Shown in pieces: positions 25,591-33,431 of a DNA stretch of 64,000 nt. The DNA comes from SZUA-265 sp965651905 (GTDB lineage Bacteria; Myxococcota_A; Polyangia; Polyangiales; Polyangiaceae), in contig CBFGUG010000036.1 in the NCBI GenBank assembly GCA_965651905.1, positions 1-64,000 on the forward strand, read 5' to 3'. Within the stretch, counting starts at the first letter, position 1. Each line of letters starts with the position of its first letter. A program made the position numbers and the translations under genes. The notes below the pieces were generated by a model. It did no database searches. It saw only the letters and a program-made list of their open reading frames with translations, and had not been told where the DNA came from.

Positions 25591-27834
25591 CTAGTCTTCG
25601 GTAGGCAAGCCAGTGGGACGAACGACGATCAAGCGTTGATCGTCGAGCCCGCGTCGCAACAGCTCCCCGAGCGCGGCCACGTCGACGTCGTCGCTCGGGC
25701 CACCCTGCAGGCTGAGCAAGCGCTGCCGAGGGTCGCCGAAGTTCTGCGCACGTGCCAGAACCTTGCGCAGTCGGTCGACGTCCGACTTGATGACGCGGCG
25801 TTGGCCCAGGCGTTCGATCAGCGCACGGGTTTGCATCACCGCATCGGGCAACCCTTCGGGATCGGCTCGCAAAGTGATGACCAGCGCAGCGGGTCCGTTT
25901 TTCAGTCCCAGCGCGTGCGCTTGGACGTCCCGCGCGAGCCCCGCTTCTGCTACGGCTCGCGACAGCCAACCTTCGCGGCCGCCGAGCAGGGCTGCGACCC
26001 AAGTCGCCGCCTCCAAGTCGTCAGGCGACAACGGATACAGCAGCGTAGCGAGTTCTTCTGCGGCGCCATCCTCCAGAAAGCCCGGATCGACCTGATACTC
26101 GCCGGGCGCAGGCCCTGGGCGTTTCGTTGGTGCAGGGCAATCTTGGGGCTCGCTCGGCCTGAGCACCATCAAACGCTCCGCCAGGCGCTTGCGCACCGCC
26201 TCAGCTTGCTCCGAATCGGTGGCGAGCACCGCCAGCGTCGCCGGGCCCTCGAGCAACCCTCGCAGCGCGTCGCGACTGCGATCCGCGTCGAATTGCGTCA
26301 AGGACCCGAACGTCCCGTAGGGCAACAGCAGCGATGGCCGAGCGTCGCTGCCGAGGCGCAGCGCGAGCTCCCAGCTGGCGGCCGCCTGGGCCCCGTCCTG
26401 GAGCGCGCTCCGCGTCTGCGCGACGAGCGCAGGGTCGCTCACTGCCGCCAGCGCACTTTGGCCCAAGGCTTCGCCCAAGCGCTGCGCTGCGTCGGGGTGT
26501 GTCGAGGGCACGCTGCCGATCAGCGCCAGCCCGCGCTCCGACCACCACGCCTCGAGCTGAACGCGGTCCGTCGAGGGTGCTCCGAATCGCGCGGCCGCCG
26601 CAAACACCGCCGCGGTGTGCCCGGAGGTCGACAGCTGCTCGTGCGCGGTCGGGCAAGGGCTCGTCAAGGCGGCCCAGATGCGCCCTTGTCCGCTCTCGAC
26701 CGCGCTCACGACCCGCAGTTTCGGCGGCGCGCTGGACTCGAAGGCCTTTTCGAGATCTGCGGCCTCGGGCGCCGCCGTATGGTGGCTGACGATGAAGCGG
26801 TCCGGCCCCGCCTCGAACTTGCCGGACAGTGCCGTCCAGGCCGCTCTGATCGCTGCCAAACTCGGATCGCTGGCGTCGAGCGCCTCACGCTGCGGGGACG
26901 TCGGGGTTGCCTGGTCCACCGCGCGCTGAAGTTCAGTCGCCAGCGCCTTCGCGAGCGCCCCAACTTCCGTCGCGGGTCCTCGGTCGTCAGACGACAAGCG
27001 CACGTGCAAACACGCTCCCCGCGGACGTAAGCTCGCACTGGTCGCGTCGAGTTGCCAGCCAGCCGCCTGAGCCAGCGTGCGTACGCCCGCGGCGCGCCGA
27101 GCCAACAACCGTGCGGCGCTGAGCGCGCGCTCGCCGTCGGCCGTGCGTAAGGCCACGCTCAGTGTTTCGCGGCCGCCACCGCCCTGCGCGCGGACTCGAT
27201 CCGCGTCGGGCCACTCGTCGTCACTACGTTCACCCGCGGGCCACGTGGCTGCGGCGGAGTAATCGTCGGCTACGGCCTGGGTGAACTCGGCGTCCCCGAC
27301 GACGGCGAGTGCAACGCTTTCAAACCCGAGCGCGGCGCGAGCCTGCGCAGCAGAGGCATCGTCGCTTCCACTCGTGGGCTCGACGAACCCGCACGGATCA
27401 TCGGGAGCAGGCGCCGCGCTGGGCGCTGCCAGCTTCGCGGTCAGCAGCGCATTCCGCAGCCGATCGACGATGCCCTTCACCTCGGGCCAACCGCCAGCTG
27501 CGCCGCTGCCTGGCTGCGCCGTGACGCTCAAGAGCAAGCTGTCCTGGCTCACTTGGCTGCTGGCGACGAATCCTGCGCTCTCCAAGGCTGCAACCGCACT
27601 CGCCGCAATGGTCCGCAGCGCGGCCGCGCCGTGGGGCAAGTACGCCGCGAGCCCGATCGCTCCGCGGGGATCGCCCTGTCGCTCGATCACGACCAGCGCG
27701 GGCTTGTCACTGGCGTTGTGCGTCGGCAGCTCGACGGGCGCCGCACCTGGCCGCGGCGCAGGAGAAGAACACCCAGAAAACGCGAGCGCGCCGAAACCCA
27801 CCCCGGCCAAACACACCAGCCGCGCCAGCCGCAC
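25591..27834 (-). CDS. Large putative lipoprotein with M16-like (inactive) peptidase fold
   Basis: From GTG 27834 the 747-residue product begins VRLARLVCLAGVGFGALAFS and then GCSS, a clear lipoprotein signal with lipobox AFSGC. The C-terminal part resembles the second half of M16 (insulinase-like) peptidases: a segment with LLGGREGWLSRAVAEAGLARDV, then alternating strands and helices and a final RLIVVRP. The zinc motif HxxEH expected near the N-terminus of an active M16 enzyme is not present, so any M16 relationship would be to a non-catalytic member. The family call is inference. The coding frame extends further upstream, so the start is uncertain (27897 and 27948 are possible). guaA follows 72 bp downstream. 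Confidence 0.6.
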   Translation of the reverse strand: MRLARLVCLAGVGFGALAFSGCSSPAPRPGAAPVELPTHNASDKPALVVIERQGDPRGAIGLAAYLPHGAAALRTIAASAVAALESAGFVASSQVSQDSLLLSVTAQPGSGAAGGWPEVKGIVDRLRNALLTAKLAAPSAAPAPDDPCGFVEPTSGSDDASAAQARAALGFESVALAVVGDAEFTQAVADDYSAAATWPAGERSDDEWPDADRVRAQGGGGRETLSVALRTADGERALSAARLLARRAAGVRTLAQAAGWQLDATSASLRPRGACLHVRLSSDDRGPATEVGALAKALATELQRAVDQATPTSPQREALDASDPSLAAIRAAWTALSGKFEAGPDRFIVSHHTAAPEAADLEKAFESSAPPKLRVVSAVESGQGRIWAALTSPCPTAHEQLSTSGHTAAVFAAAARFGAPSTDRVQLEAWWSERGLALIGSVPSTHPDAAQRLGEALGQSALAAVSDPALVAQTRSALQDGAQAAASWELALRLGSDARPSLLLPYGTFGSLTQFDADRSRDALRGLLEGPATLAVLATDSEQAEAVRKRLAERLMVLRPSEPQDCPAPTKRPGPAPGEYQVDPGFLEDGAAEELATLLYPLSPDDLEAATWVAALLGGREGWLSRAVAEAGLARDVQAHALGLKNGPAALVITLRADPEGLPDAVMQTRALIERLGQRRVIKSDVDRLRKVLARAQNFGDPRQRLLSLQGGPSDDVDVAALGELLRRGLDDQRLIVVRPTGLPTED

Positions 27835-28003
27835 CAGGCTGCCGCGTCGTCCGCTGGCGCTCCGTCTCTCTACGTATTGGGTCAGTCTCGACTCGACCCG
27901 ACTGTTTCGTCCTTGTCCCGGTTCCGGCACGGCCCGGGGGCATACCACAGGGCACCGCCGCGCCCTACGATTGCTCGGCCGGACCCGGCCAAACCTCCGC
28001 CAC

Positions 28004-28627
28004 TCACGCAGCGAGAGGTTCGGCGCGCATCATGCGCATGAGGCGGCATCGGATCTTGTGCTTCTTGGAGTACACGGTCTTGACGCTGATGCCCATCTCG
28101 TCGGCGATCTGCTCGGGCTCCAGGCCCTGCTCGAAGTACAGCTCGACGAATTGGCGGTCCTTGTCCGAAAACTCTTCGAGCAGTGCCGTGACGTGGGCGG
28201 CTTCTTCACGCACCGCGCAGATGTCGAAGGGGCTCGGCGTGCCCGTCGAGGGCGGCTCTTGGTCCGTCTCCTCGGTCTTCGGGTCGCGACGACGGCTGCG
28301 CAAGAAGTCGTAAGCGGCGTGGGTCGCCAACATGCCGAGCCAGGTGCTCAGCCGCGTGCCGCGCTCGGGGTCGTAACTGCGCAGCTTGCGCTTGTCGCGC
28401 GAGAGTAACTGCACACACAAGGTGGCGTAGACTTCGCGGGTGTCTTCGTCGCTGGTCAGCGCACCGAAGCGATTGAGCACGCGAGAGATGCAGCGCTGAA
28501 TGACGCGTGAGTAGCTGACGTTGAACTGGCGCCAGGCCTGGGCGTCGTCTTCGAGCAGGTCGGCGATCAGCTGCTGCTCGTCGGTGGGGGAAAGGGGAAG
28601 GACGGAAAGATTAGGTGCGTGTGACAT
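28004..28627 (-). CDS. RNA polymerase sigma factor, ECF type
   Basis: A 207-residue sigma-70-family factor with a region 2-like segment (TRLSTWLGMLATHAAYDFLR) and a region 4 helix-turn-helix (QIADEMGISVKTVYSKKHKIR). A hydrophilic linker of about 25 residues joins the two. Size and architecture match extracytoplasmic-function sigma factors. No anti-sigma gene is adjacent, so the activating signal is unknown. It is divergent from the Fe-S-motif gene at 28849, with about 220 bp between the two starts. Confidence 0.88.
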   Translation of the reverse strand: MSHAPNLSVLPLSPTDEQQLIADLLEDDAQAWRQFNVSYSRVIQRCISRVLNRFGALTSDEDTREVYATLCVQLLSRDKRKLRSYDPERGTRLSTWLGMLATHAAYDFLRSRRRDPKTEETDQEPPSTGTPSPFDICAVREEAAHVTALLEEFSDKDRQFVELYFEQGLEPEQIADEMGISVKTVYSKKHKIRCRLMRMMRAEPLAA

Positions 28628-28848
28628 GTGCGGCGGTTCTCCAGGGGCGGGCTTCGTTGTCCCGACACACCCCCTAGAGCACCCATCATGCCAGCTTTAT
28701 TTTTGTGCAATTTCAGACACTTGAGGGCGCGCAACAAGCGTAACACCGTAACACTTCGAGCTGGGATCGTGACGCCGCTTGCATCAAGAGTTGTTACGCG
28801 GACACAGTTGAGAAACTTCCCCCCATGGGTCACGCTCAGGCGACGCAC

Positions 28849-29319
28849 ATGTGGGGCCGAATTCGAGCTTGGGTGATGCTTTCATGGGCATGGCTGCTGA
28901 TGACCAGCTCGCGCCTCCTAGGCATCGGGCAGCGGTATGGTCTCGAAGCCTTCTCCCGCAACTACGCAAGCGACGGCGCAGTACCACTCAGCGACGACGA
29001 CCGCGCCCTGCTGCTCCAAGCAGGACGCTGCATCGCCTGCGGACGCTGCGAACGCGGCGACGCCGCCGTGTCAGCACAACACGGCGCCAGTTACCCAGGC
29101 CTGATGACCCTAGTGCTCGCCACAACCCGCAACCGCCCCGACTTCGCCCAAGCCAGCCCCGCCTGGGCGCTGTTATCCGAAAGCACCCTACGCGAACGCG
29201 AGCAGCGCTGTCCTACCGCCGTACCCTTGGCGGAAATTGGCGCGATGATGCAGCGGCTGGGGGCGGCTGATGGCGCCAAGATTACTCCGGGCACTCATCC
29301 CAAATCTCCGTCTCGGTGA
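28849..29319 (+). CDS. Small membrane-anchored protein with CxxCxxC Fe-S-like motif
   Basis: From ATG 28849 (MWGRIRAWVMLSWAWLLM) the 156-residue protein has one N-terminal hydrophobic helix, then a soluble part with CIACGRC near residue 64 and a later RCPTAVPL near residue 121. A CxxCxxC triplet plus a distant CP is reminiscent of one [4Fe-4S] cluster site of ferredoxin-type subunits, here spread over about 55 residues. The role is unknown; an electron-transfer or sensor role is inference only. ATG 28825 is an alternative start. Its last 38 bp overlap the convergent lipoprotein gene. Confidence 0.65.
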   Translation: MWGRIRAWVMLSWAWLLMTSSRLLGIGQRYGLEAFSRNYASDGAVPLSDDDRALLLQAGRCIACGRCERGDAAVSAQHGASYPGLMTLVLATTRNRPDFAQASPAWALLSESTLREREQRCPTAVPLAEIGAMMQRLGAADGAKITPGTHPKSPSR

Positions 29320-29860
29320 ACACGAACGGCTTGTCGATGCGCGGTATCTCCGCGAACACGTAGGGCCAGGACTCAGCGCCCAAGCTAATGCAATGGTTGT
29401 GGAGCATGAGGGTCACGGACACGTCATTGGCGCGCTCTTCCACCGACGTGATCTTCAAGTCGGTGGTGCAGCCCTTCAGTCGCCATGTTGTCGCGCCTAC
29501 CACCATGCTGGTCTCGAAGTTCACGGTGGGCAGCTCGCCCGTGCTGTTGACATTCGCCAGTGCCTCGTCGAAGGCTGTCTGGTCTCGAATCACTTCCTGC
29601 ACCAGGCGGTCGGGCTCGGAGAACGCACAATTCGAGGTCTTCAAGACGGTGAAGGGCACCTCAGCACCGTCCCCCTGATCGTTGCCCTCAACACCGTCAC
29701 TCTCTGCGGCCGTCAGCTCACCTCGCGACGTGGAGGCATCCGAGTCAGAGCCGCACGCGCTCAGCAATCCCAGCATTCCGACAGTTCCCGCAGCACTCAG
29801 CGCCTGCGCGAGGCGCGGAGTGTGGCCCTGGAGATTTGGCGTCTGCAACGAACGCTTCAT
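29282..29860 (-). CDS. Putative lipoprotein, PrcB-like C-terminal domain
   Basis: From ATG 29860 the 192-residue product has a signal segment and lipobox (LLSACGS, Cys near 36), an acidic spacer and a C-terminal beta-rich domain. In that domain ETSMVVGATTW, DLKITSVEERANDVSVTLML and PRIDKPFVF recall the PrcB/protease-complex C-terminal family. Two internal cysteine-containing strands (TSNCAF, RLKGCTT) may form a disulfide. It is convergent with the Fe-S-motif gene and overlaps its end by 38 bp. The lipoprotein call is firm; the domain assignment is tentative. Confidence 0.65.
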   Translation of the reverse strand: MKRSLQTPNLQGHTPRLAQALSAAGTVGMLGLLSACGSDSDASTSRGELTAAESDGVEGNDQGDGAEVPFTVLKTSNCAFSEPDRLVQEVIRDQTAFDEALANVNSTGELPTVNFETSMVVGATTWRLKGCTTDLKITSVEERANDVSVTLMLHNHCISLGAESWPYVFAEIPRIDKPFVFTETEIWDECPE

Positions 29861-30014
29861 TCGGCACTCGATCCGATACACGACGACTGAGCCTGGGTGA
29901 TCGCAAGGAGTGTGAGAGGGCCAGCGCTGCGAGGCAATGCCTTTGAGCTGTCTCACCGCCTCGCAGTTGCGGAAGGGCTGTCCCCAGGCATTGCAAGCGA
30001 GCCACGCTGCTCGT

Positions 30015-30598
30015 TCACGACCCAACTTTCCGTAAATCCTCTCGCGTCATCGGTCCTTTCAGCCAACTGAGCGCGGTGCGCGATTGCAGCAAGCCGAGTT
30101 CGTTTGGGCGGTGGAGGTTGCGTAGGAGGAACCAGCGGGGGGCGAGGGCCTTGAGCACGGAGCGGAGTTGGTCTTGGTTGGTGCGGGCGCCTTGGGTGTG
30201 GGTCATGGCTTCGACGACGCGGCGGCGATCGGCGTCGGTGGAGAGACGACCGAGACACCAGAAGCCGGCGTTGGACAGGATGCGGTAGTCGACGTCCATC
30301 GGGTTTTGGGTAGCGACGACGACGCCGAGACCGTAGGAGCGGGCTTGTTTGAAGAGCGAGAGCAGCGGTTTTTTGGTGGGTGGGTTTTTGGGATGGGGCG
30401 GCGCGAAACCATAAACTTCATCGAAGACGAGCAGCGCGCGCAGGTGCTCGTACCGGGCTGGGTGCGCACCCAAGCGAGTAACTGGTCGAGCACGATGCCG
30501 AGCACCAGCAAACGCTCGTCGTCGTCGAGGTGGGCGACGCTGACGATGGTGGCAGGCGTGCGAGCTCGATCGCTGTCACGCGAGAGGGTGCAGCGAAG
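30015..30598 (-). pseudogene. HerA/DUF87-type ATPase remnant, truncated and frameshifted
   Basis: Read on the minus strand, two frames together give the middle of a HerA-like ATP-binding protein. The first frame encodes RTPATIVSVAHLDDDERLLV through LAWVRTQPGT and the second LRALLVFDEVYGFAPP (Walker B-like DE), then LSLFKQARSYGLGVVVATQN and LSNAGFWCLGRL. The switch lies near 30450, where one base appears to be missing between GTS and TLRALL. The upstream frame has an in-frame TGA next to 30598, so the N-terminal Walker A half is gone, and the C-terminus stops early (RKVGS). Such proteins are normally about 500 residues or more. It is a decayed gene unless the frameshift is a sequencing error; the missing 5' half would remain in either case. 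Confidence 0.75.
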
Positions 30599-30734
30599 TG
30601 TTCACGTTGGTGGACTCGGTCGTCGCAGGGCGTATCCTGACGCGACAACTTGCGGGACTACGATGCGAACTACGACGCCCACGACGGTGCGCTGCTCCAC
30701 CACACCTGACTCGGTGCCCAGGCCCCATTCCAAG

Positions 30735-31532
30735 ATGGGAGCAACGGCTCGCGCAATCCCTGTGGCGCTTGTCATTGCTTGCGGGTCCTCGTCCGAGTCG
30801 CCTAATCAGCTGACGATCGCAGGGGATGAGCCCGTATTCGAAATGGCGTCAACTGGTTCGGGCACTAGCGACATGCCCGCATGTTCGGAGCAGAGTGCGG
30901 GGAACTCAGCCGTAGTGGACGTAGACGCAGCATCGTCGTGGTGGCGGATGGACCCTCCCGTTGCGTACTCTGGCGAGGCTCGCATCGAGCGTTTACCTGA
31001 CGACGAGACTGTTCGGATCGTTTTCGAGCGGGACGAGATGGTTGGTCGGGAGTTGTTGCTGAACATCGAGCGACCGAGCTTCGTGTCGGGCCTGGAGTCA
31101 GGGGCCACCGTGTACGTGAAGCTGTTGGGACGTGACACGAGTCTGGTTAATTCATCCCCCACCTACGTTGCTGTGTTGGATTCCCAGGGGACGCTATTGG
31201 CCGCGGAGTACGCGGGCCCTTCATCAGCAGAACAACTGCGGGAAGTCGTGGCAGCAGGGGGCTTTGAACTCGCGCTGCGGGCCGCCTGTACGTTCGAGCC
31301 AAGTACTCCGTCTTGTCTCACTGACGGGGCAGGAGTGCGTCTCGGCTTGACGATTGGAGACTCGCAGGAACTGTTCGAGGGCGAGTCGGGCACCGTGGAG
31401 CTGAACGACGAATCGTACGCGGTAGGGGTGGATGTTGCGCGACGCACGACCGGCACCCCGAGCTCGACTTGCGATGACTTCGAAGGCCCCACGGAACGCC
31501 TGGAGTTCTCGATGCTGCGCCTGCAGCCGTGA
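30735..31532 (+). CDS. Putative lipoprotein, unknown function
   Basis: From ATG 30735 the 265-residue product starts MGATARAIPVALVIACGSSS with lipobox LVIAC. The rest is a mixed Asp/Glu/Ser-rich soluble domain with one pair of closely spaced cysteines (RAACTFEPSTPSCLTD) and no recognisable motif. The longer open frame from 30168 crosses the broken ATPase gene and is not used. It lies in an accessory-looking stretch with two other lipoproteins of similar build. Function unknown. Confidence 0.6.
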   Translation: MGATARAIPVALVIACGSSSESPNQLTIAGDEPVFEMASTGSGTSDMPACSEQSAGNSAVVDVDAASSWWRMDPPVAYSGEARIERLPDDETVRIVFERDEMVGRELLLNIERPSFVSGLESGATVYVKLLGRDTSLVNSSPTYVAVLDSQGTLLAAEYAGPSSAEQLREVVAAGGFELALRAACTFEPSTPSCLTDGAGVRLGLTIGDSQELFEGESGTVELNDESYAVGVDVARRTTGTPSSTCDDFEGPTERLEFSMLRLQP

Positions 31533-31668
31533 TCGGTGTTTGGCCGGTAGGGGACCGGGAGCGCTGCCCGATGACGACGCCCCTAGCCGACAGTGGCCAA
31601 GAACCACTTCAACAAACCGTCGCGTCGTCAGCTGGCGCGACGGTTGCTCATGTCCGGGCATGTTGGGA

Positions 31669-31710
31669 CTGGCTGCATGCTGAAAGCCGAGGTATCTTCG
31701 ATGACGATGG
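31669..31710 (+). repeat. 42-bp direct repeat, copy 1 (relic of a Uma2 gene start)
   Basis: The segment is identical at 41 of 42 positions to 32668-32709, which spans the start codon of the Uma2 gene. No Uma2 frame follows this copy, so it looks like the 5' remnant of a lost paralogue. Confidence 0.7.
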
Positions 31711-31796
31711 GGGTCTGAAAAGGAACAGCGAAGTGTTGGTACAGTCATCAACCCAAAGGGTGGTGGTGCATGTTAACTATCTCTGAATGCAAGGCA

Positions 31797-32498
31797 ATGG
31801 GTCGTGTCCTTCTCTTGGTTCACCTTTGCGGGGCGGTAGCTGGCTGCAACGGCGGTGGGCAGTCAGCCACTGACGATGAACAGCAGCCCGGGACCTTGGG
31901 CGCGGTCGAGCAGGATGCTCCGTCCGCTAGTGAGACGTCTTCGGGGGCGGCAACCGCCTCCGAGGTTTCCGAAGCTCAGACCCTGATGGACGTGACTATA
32001 GGAGCGGAGATCACAAAGCTGACGGGTGGCTTCGGGAACATGGCGATAAGTCAGGCCAACGGAGAGTCTGAACAGAGCTTGACGTTAAGCGTGTCCGCTC
32101 GAGAAGCGGGCGTACAACTTGGGATCCAGGTCATACTGCTGGGCACGCTCGACGCTAGTGCACTGAACAGAGAGTACCCGATTGAGGAGGTGCACGCGGG
32201 CGATCCCGTCCAGGTTATCGTGACGCTCAATGGAGACCCCGTGACGTCCGGCGGAACTGTCGAGCTAACGGGAATGTCGGAAGAAAACCTGCGAGGTTCC
32301 GTCGTGGCGACAGGTCCTGATGGTTCTGATGTCGTGGCTCAGTTCAGCTCAAATCTAGCCGTGAATTGCTTCATCGTGGCGGGTGAAACTCAGGAGAACC
32401 CGCATGTCGGCCAGCCTGACTCGGTGACCATGGTCTCTGACGAAAATCTCGCGAGCGCGTTCTGCAAAGACACTATGCAAGTCCTGGGGGGCGACTAG
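31797..32498 (+). CDS. Putative lipoprotein, unknown function
   Basis: From ATG 31797 the 233-residue product has a lipoprotein signal (MGRVLLLVHLCGAVAGC, lipobox AVAGC), an acidic Ser/Glu-rich spacer and a beta-rich domain without known motifs. An upstream ATG at 31770 gives a longer, less typical signal. The gene has a noticeably lower GC feel than its neighbours. A hairpin (32567-32600) follows its end. No function can be assigned. Confidence 0.6.
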   Translation: MGRVLLLVHLCGAVAGCNGGGQSATDDEQQPGTLGAVEQDAPSASETSSGAATASEVSEAQTLMDVTIGAEITKLTGGFGNMAISQANGESEQSLTLSVSAREAGVQLGIQVILLGTLDASALNREYPIEEVHAGDPVQVIVTLNGDPVTSGGTVELTGMSEENLRGSVVATGPDGSDVVAQFSSNLAVNCFIVAGETQENPHVGQPDSVTMVSDENLASAFCKDTMQVLGGD

Positions 32499-32566
32499 TT
32501 GAGCGCGCTTTGGCGGGCAAGAAGACAGCGCTGACCACACTCGATTCCAGGCTAGTCCAAGAAACC

Positions 32567-32600
32567 GAAGGCCCCGATCTCAGACCAGGGAGGGGCCTTC
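32567..32600 (+). terminator. Hairpin after the lipoprotein gene, possible terminator
   Basis: The inverted repeat gaaggcccc / ggggccttc has perfect 9-bp arms and a 16-nt loop. It starts 68 bp after the stop at 32498. No T-rich run follows it, so termination is uncertain. Confidence 0.4.
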
Positions 32601-32667
32601 GCATGCCATGTTCATGGTCGCGACGATCGAACAAACAGTAAGTGGGCGCCGTGCCCCGCATGCTGCG

Positions 32668-32709
32668 CTGGCTGCATGCTGAAAGGCGAGGTATCTTCGA
32701 TGACGATGG
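32668..32709 (+). repeat. 42-bp direct repeat, copy 2 (covers the Uma2 start codon)
   Basis: Second copy of the repeat at 31669-31710, with one base change. It includes the 32 bp upstream of ATG 32700 and the first codons of the Uma2 gene. Confidence 0.7.
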
Positions 32710-33410
32710 CGACTCGAACTTCGACAGGGGTTGGCCAGCAGCTGCGTTACGTGGAGCAGCGCGCGCCGATCGTCTTTCCGGTGTCGGAGAAAGTGCCTGA
32801 GTCCCAGCTGCACGTGTTGCTGCGCATGCTGCTCTACTCGTTGTTACGGAGCGCGTTCGGGAAGAGCTTCACGGTGTGTTCGGACCAGTTCGTGTACTTC
32901 GATGCGGAGAATCCGAAGCAGTGTTTGGCGCCCGACGCGTTCGTGCGTCGCGTCGCGCAGACCGAGTTCGTGCGCTCGTGGAAGGTGTGGGAGCGGGGCG
33001 CGCCCGAATTGGCCGTAGAGATCGTGAGCGATGGCGACGAGTTCGACTTGCCGTGGGAGCGCACGATGGCGCGTTATCGGCAGCTGGGCGTGAGTGAACT
33101 CGTGCGCTTTCACCCCGAAAGTGAGCGGCGGGCATTACGCGTATGGGATCGTGTGCAGGGGACCCTCGTCGAGCGGGAGGTTTCGAACGAGCGCGCTCGT
33201 TCGCTCATTCTGCCCATCGAGTGGGTGGTCGCGCCCGCCGACGACTGGTTGCCGCGCGCACTCCGCTTCGAGCGCGATGGCGAGCTCGTGCTGACGGACC
33301 AAGAAGCACTGCAAGCCGCCCGCGACGCGGAGGAAACTGCACGCTCCGCGACGGAAGCTGCAGAAGCCCGCATCAGGGAGCTCGAAGCGGAGCTGCGTCG
33401 ACGTCGCTGA
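32700..33410 (+). CDS. Uma2-family (DUF820) putative nuclease
   Basis: The 236-residue protein has the Uma2 restriction-endonuclease-like core: CLAPDAFV (the Asp of the PD motif), then PELAVEIVSDGDEFD (the ExV/ExS segment) and RYRQLGVSELVRF. A C-terminal coiled-coil tail (about 190-236, EEAARDAEETARSATE-like) is common in this family. Uma2 proteins are frequent multi-copy accessory genes in cyanobacteria and myxobacteria; their biological role is poorly known. Start ATG 32700 or 32706. It is convergent with the beta-propeller gene, with 21 bp between. Confidence 0.8.
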   Translation: MTMATRTSTGVGQQLRYVEQRAPIVFPVSEKVPESQLHVLLRMLLYSLLRSAFGKSFTVCSDQFVYFDAENPKQCLAPDAFVRRVAQTEFVRSWKVWERGAPELAVEIVSDGDEFDLPWERTMARYRQLGVSELVRFHPESERRALRVWDRVQGTLVEREVSNERARSLILPIEWVVAPADDWLPRALRFERDGELVLTDQEALQAARDAEETARSATEAAEARIRELEAELRRRR

Positions 33411-33431
33411 AGCGTCAGCGCGCCAACCTCG

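Noticed and set aside
23890..27030. Very long plus-strand open frame (over 1000 codons)
   Set aside because: It runs antisense across guaA and the M16-like gene, both well supported, and its His/Gln/Arg-rich composition is typical of shadow frames in GC-rich DNA.
30168..30734. Upstream extension of the lipoprotein gene at 30735
   Set aside because: It runs antisense through the broken HerA-like gene, while a clear lipoprotein signal begins at 30735.
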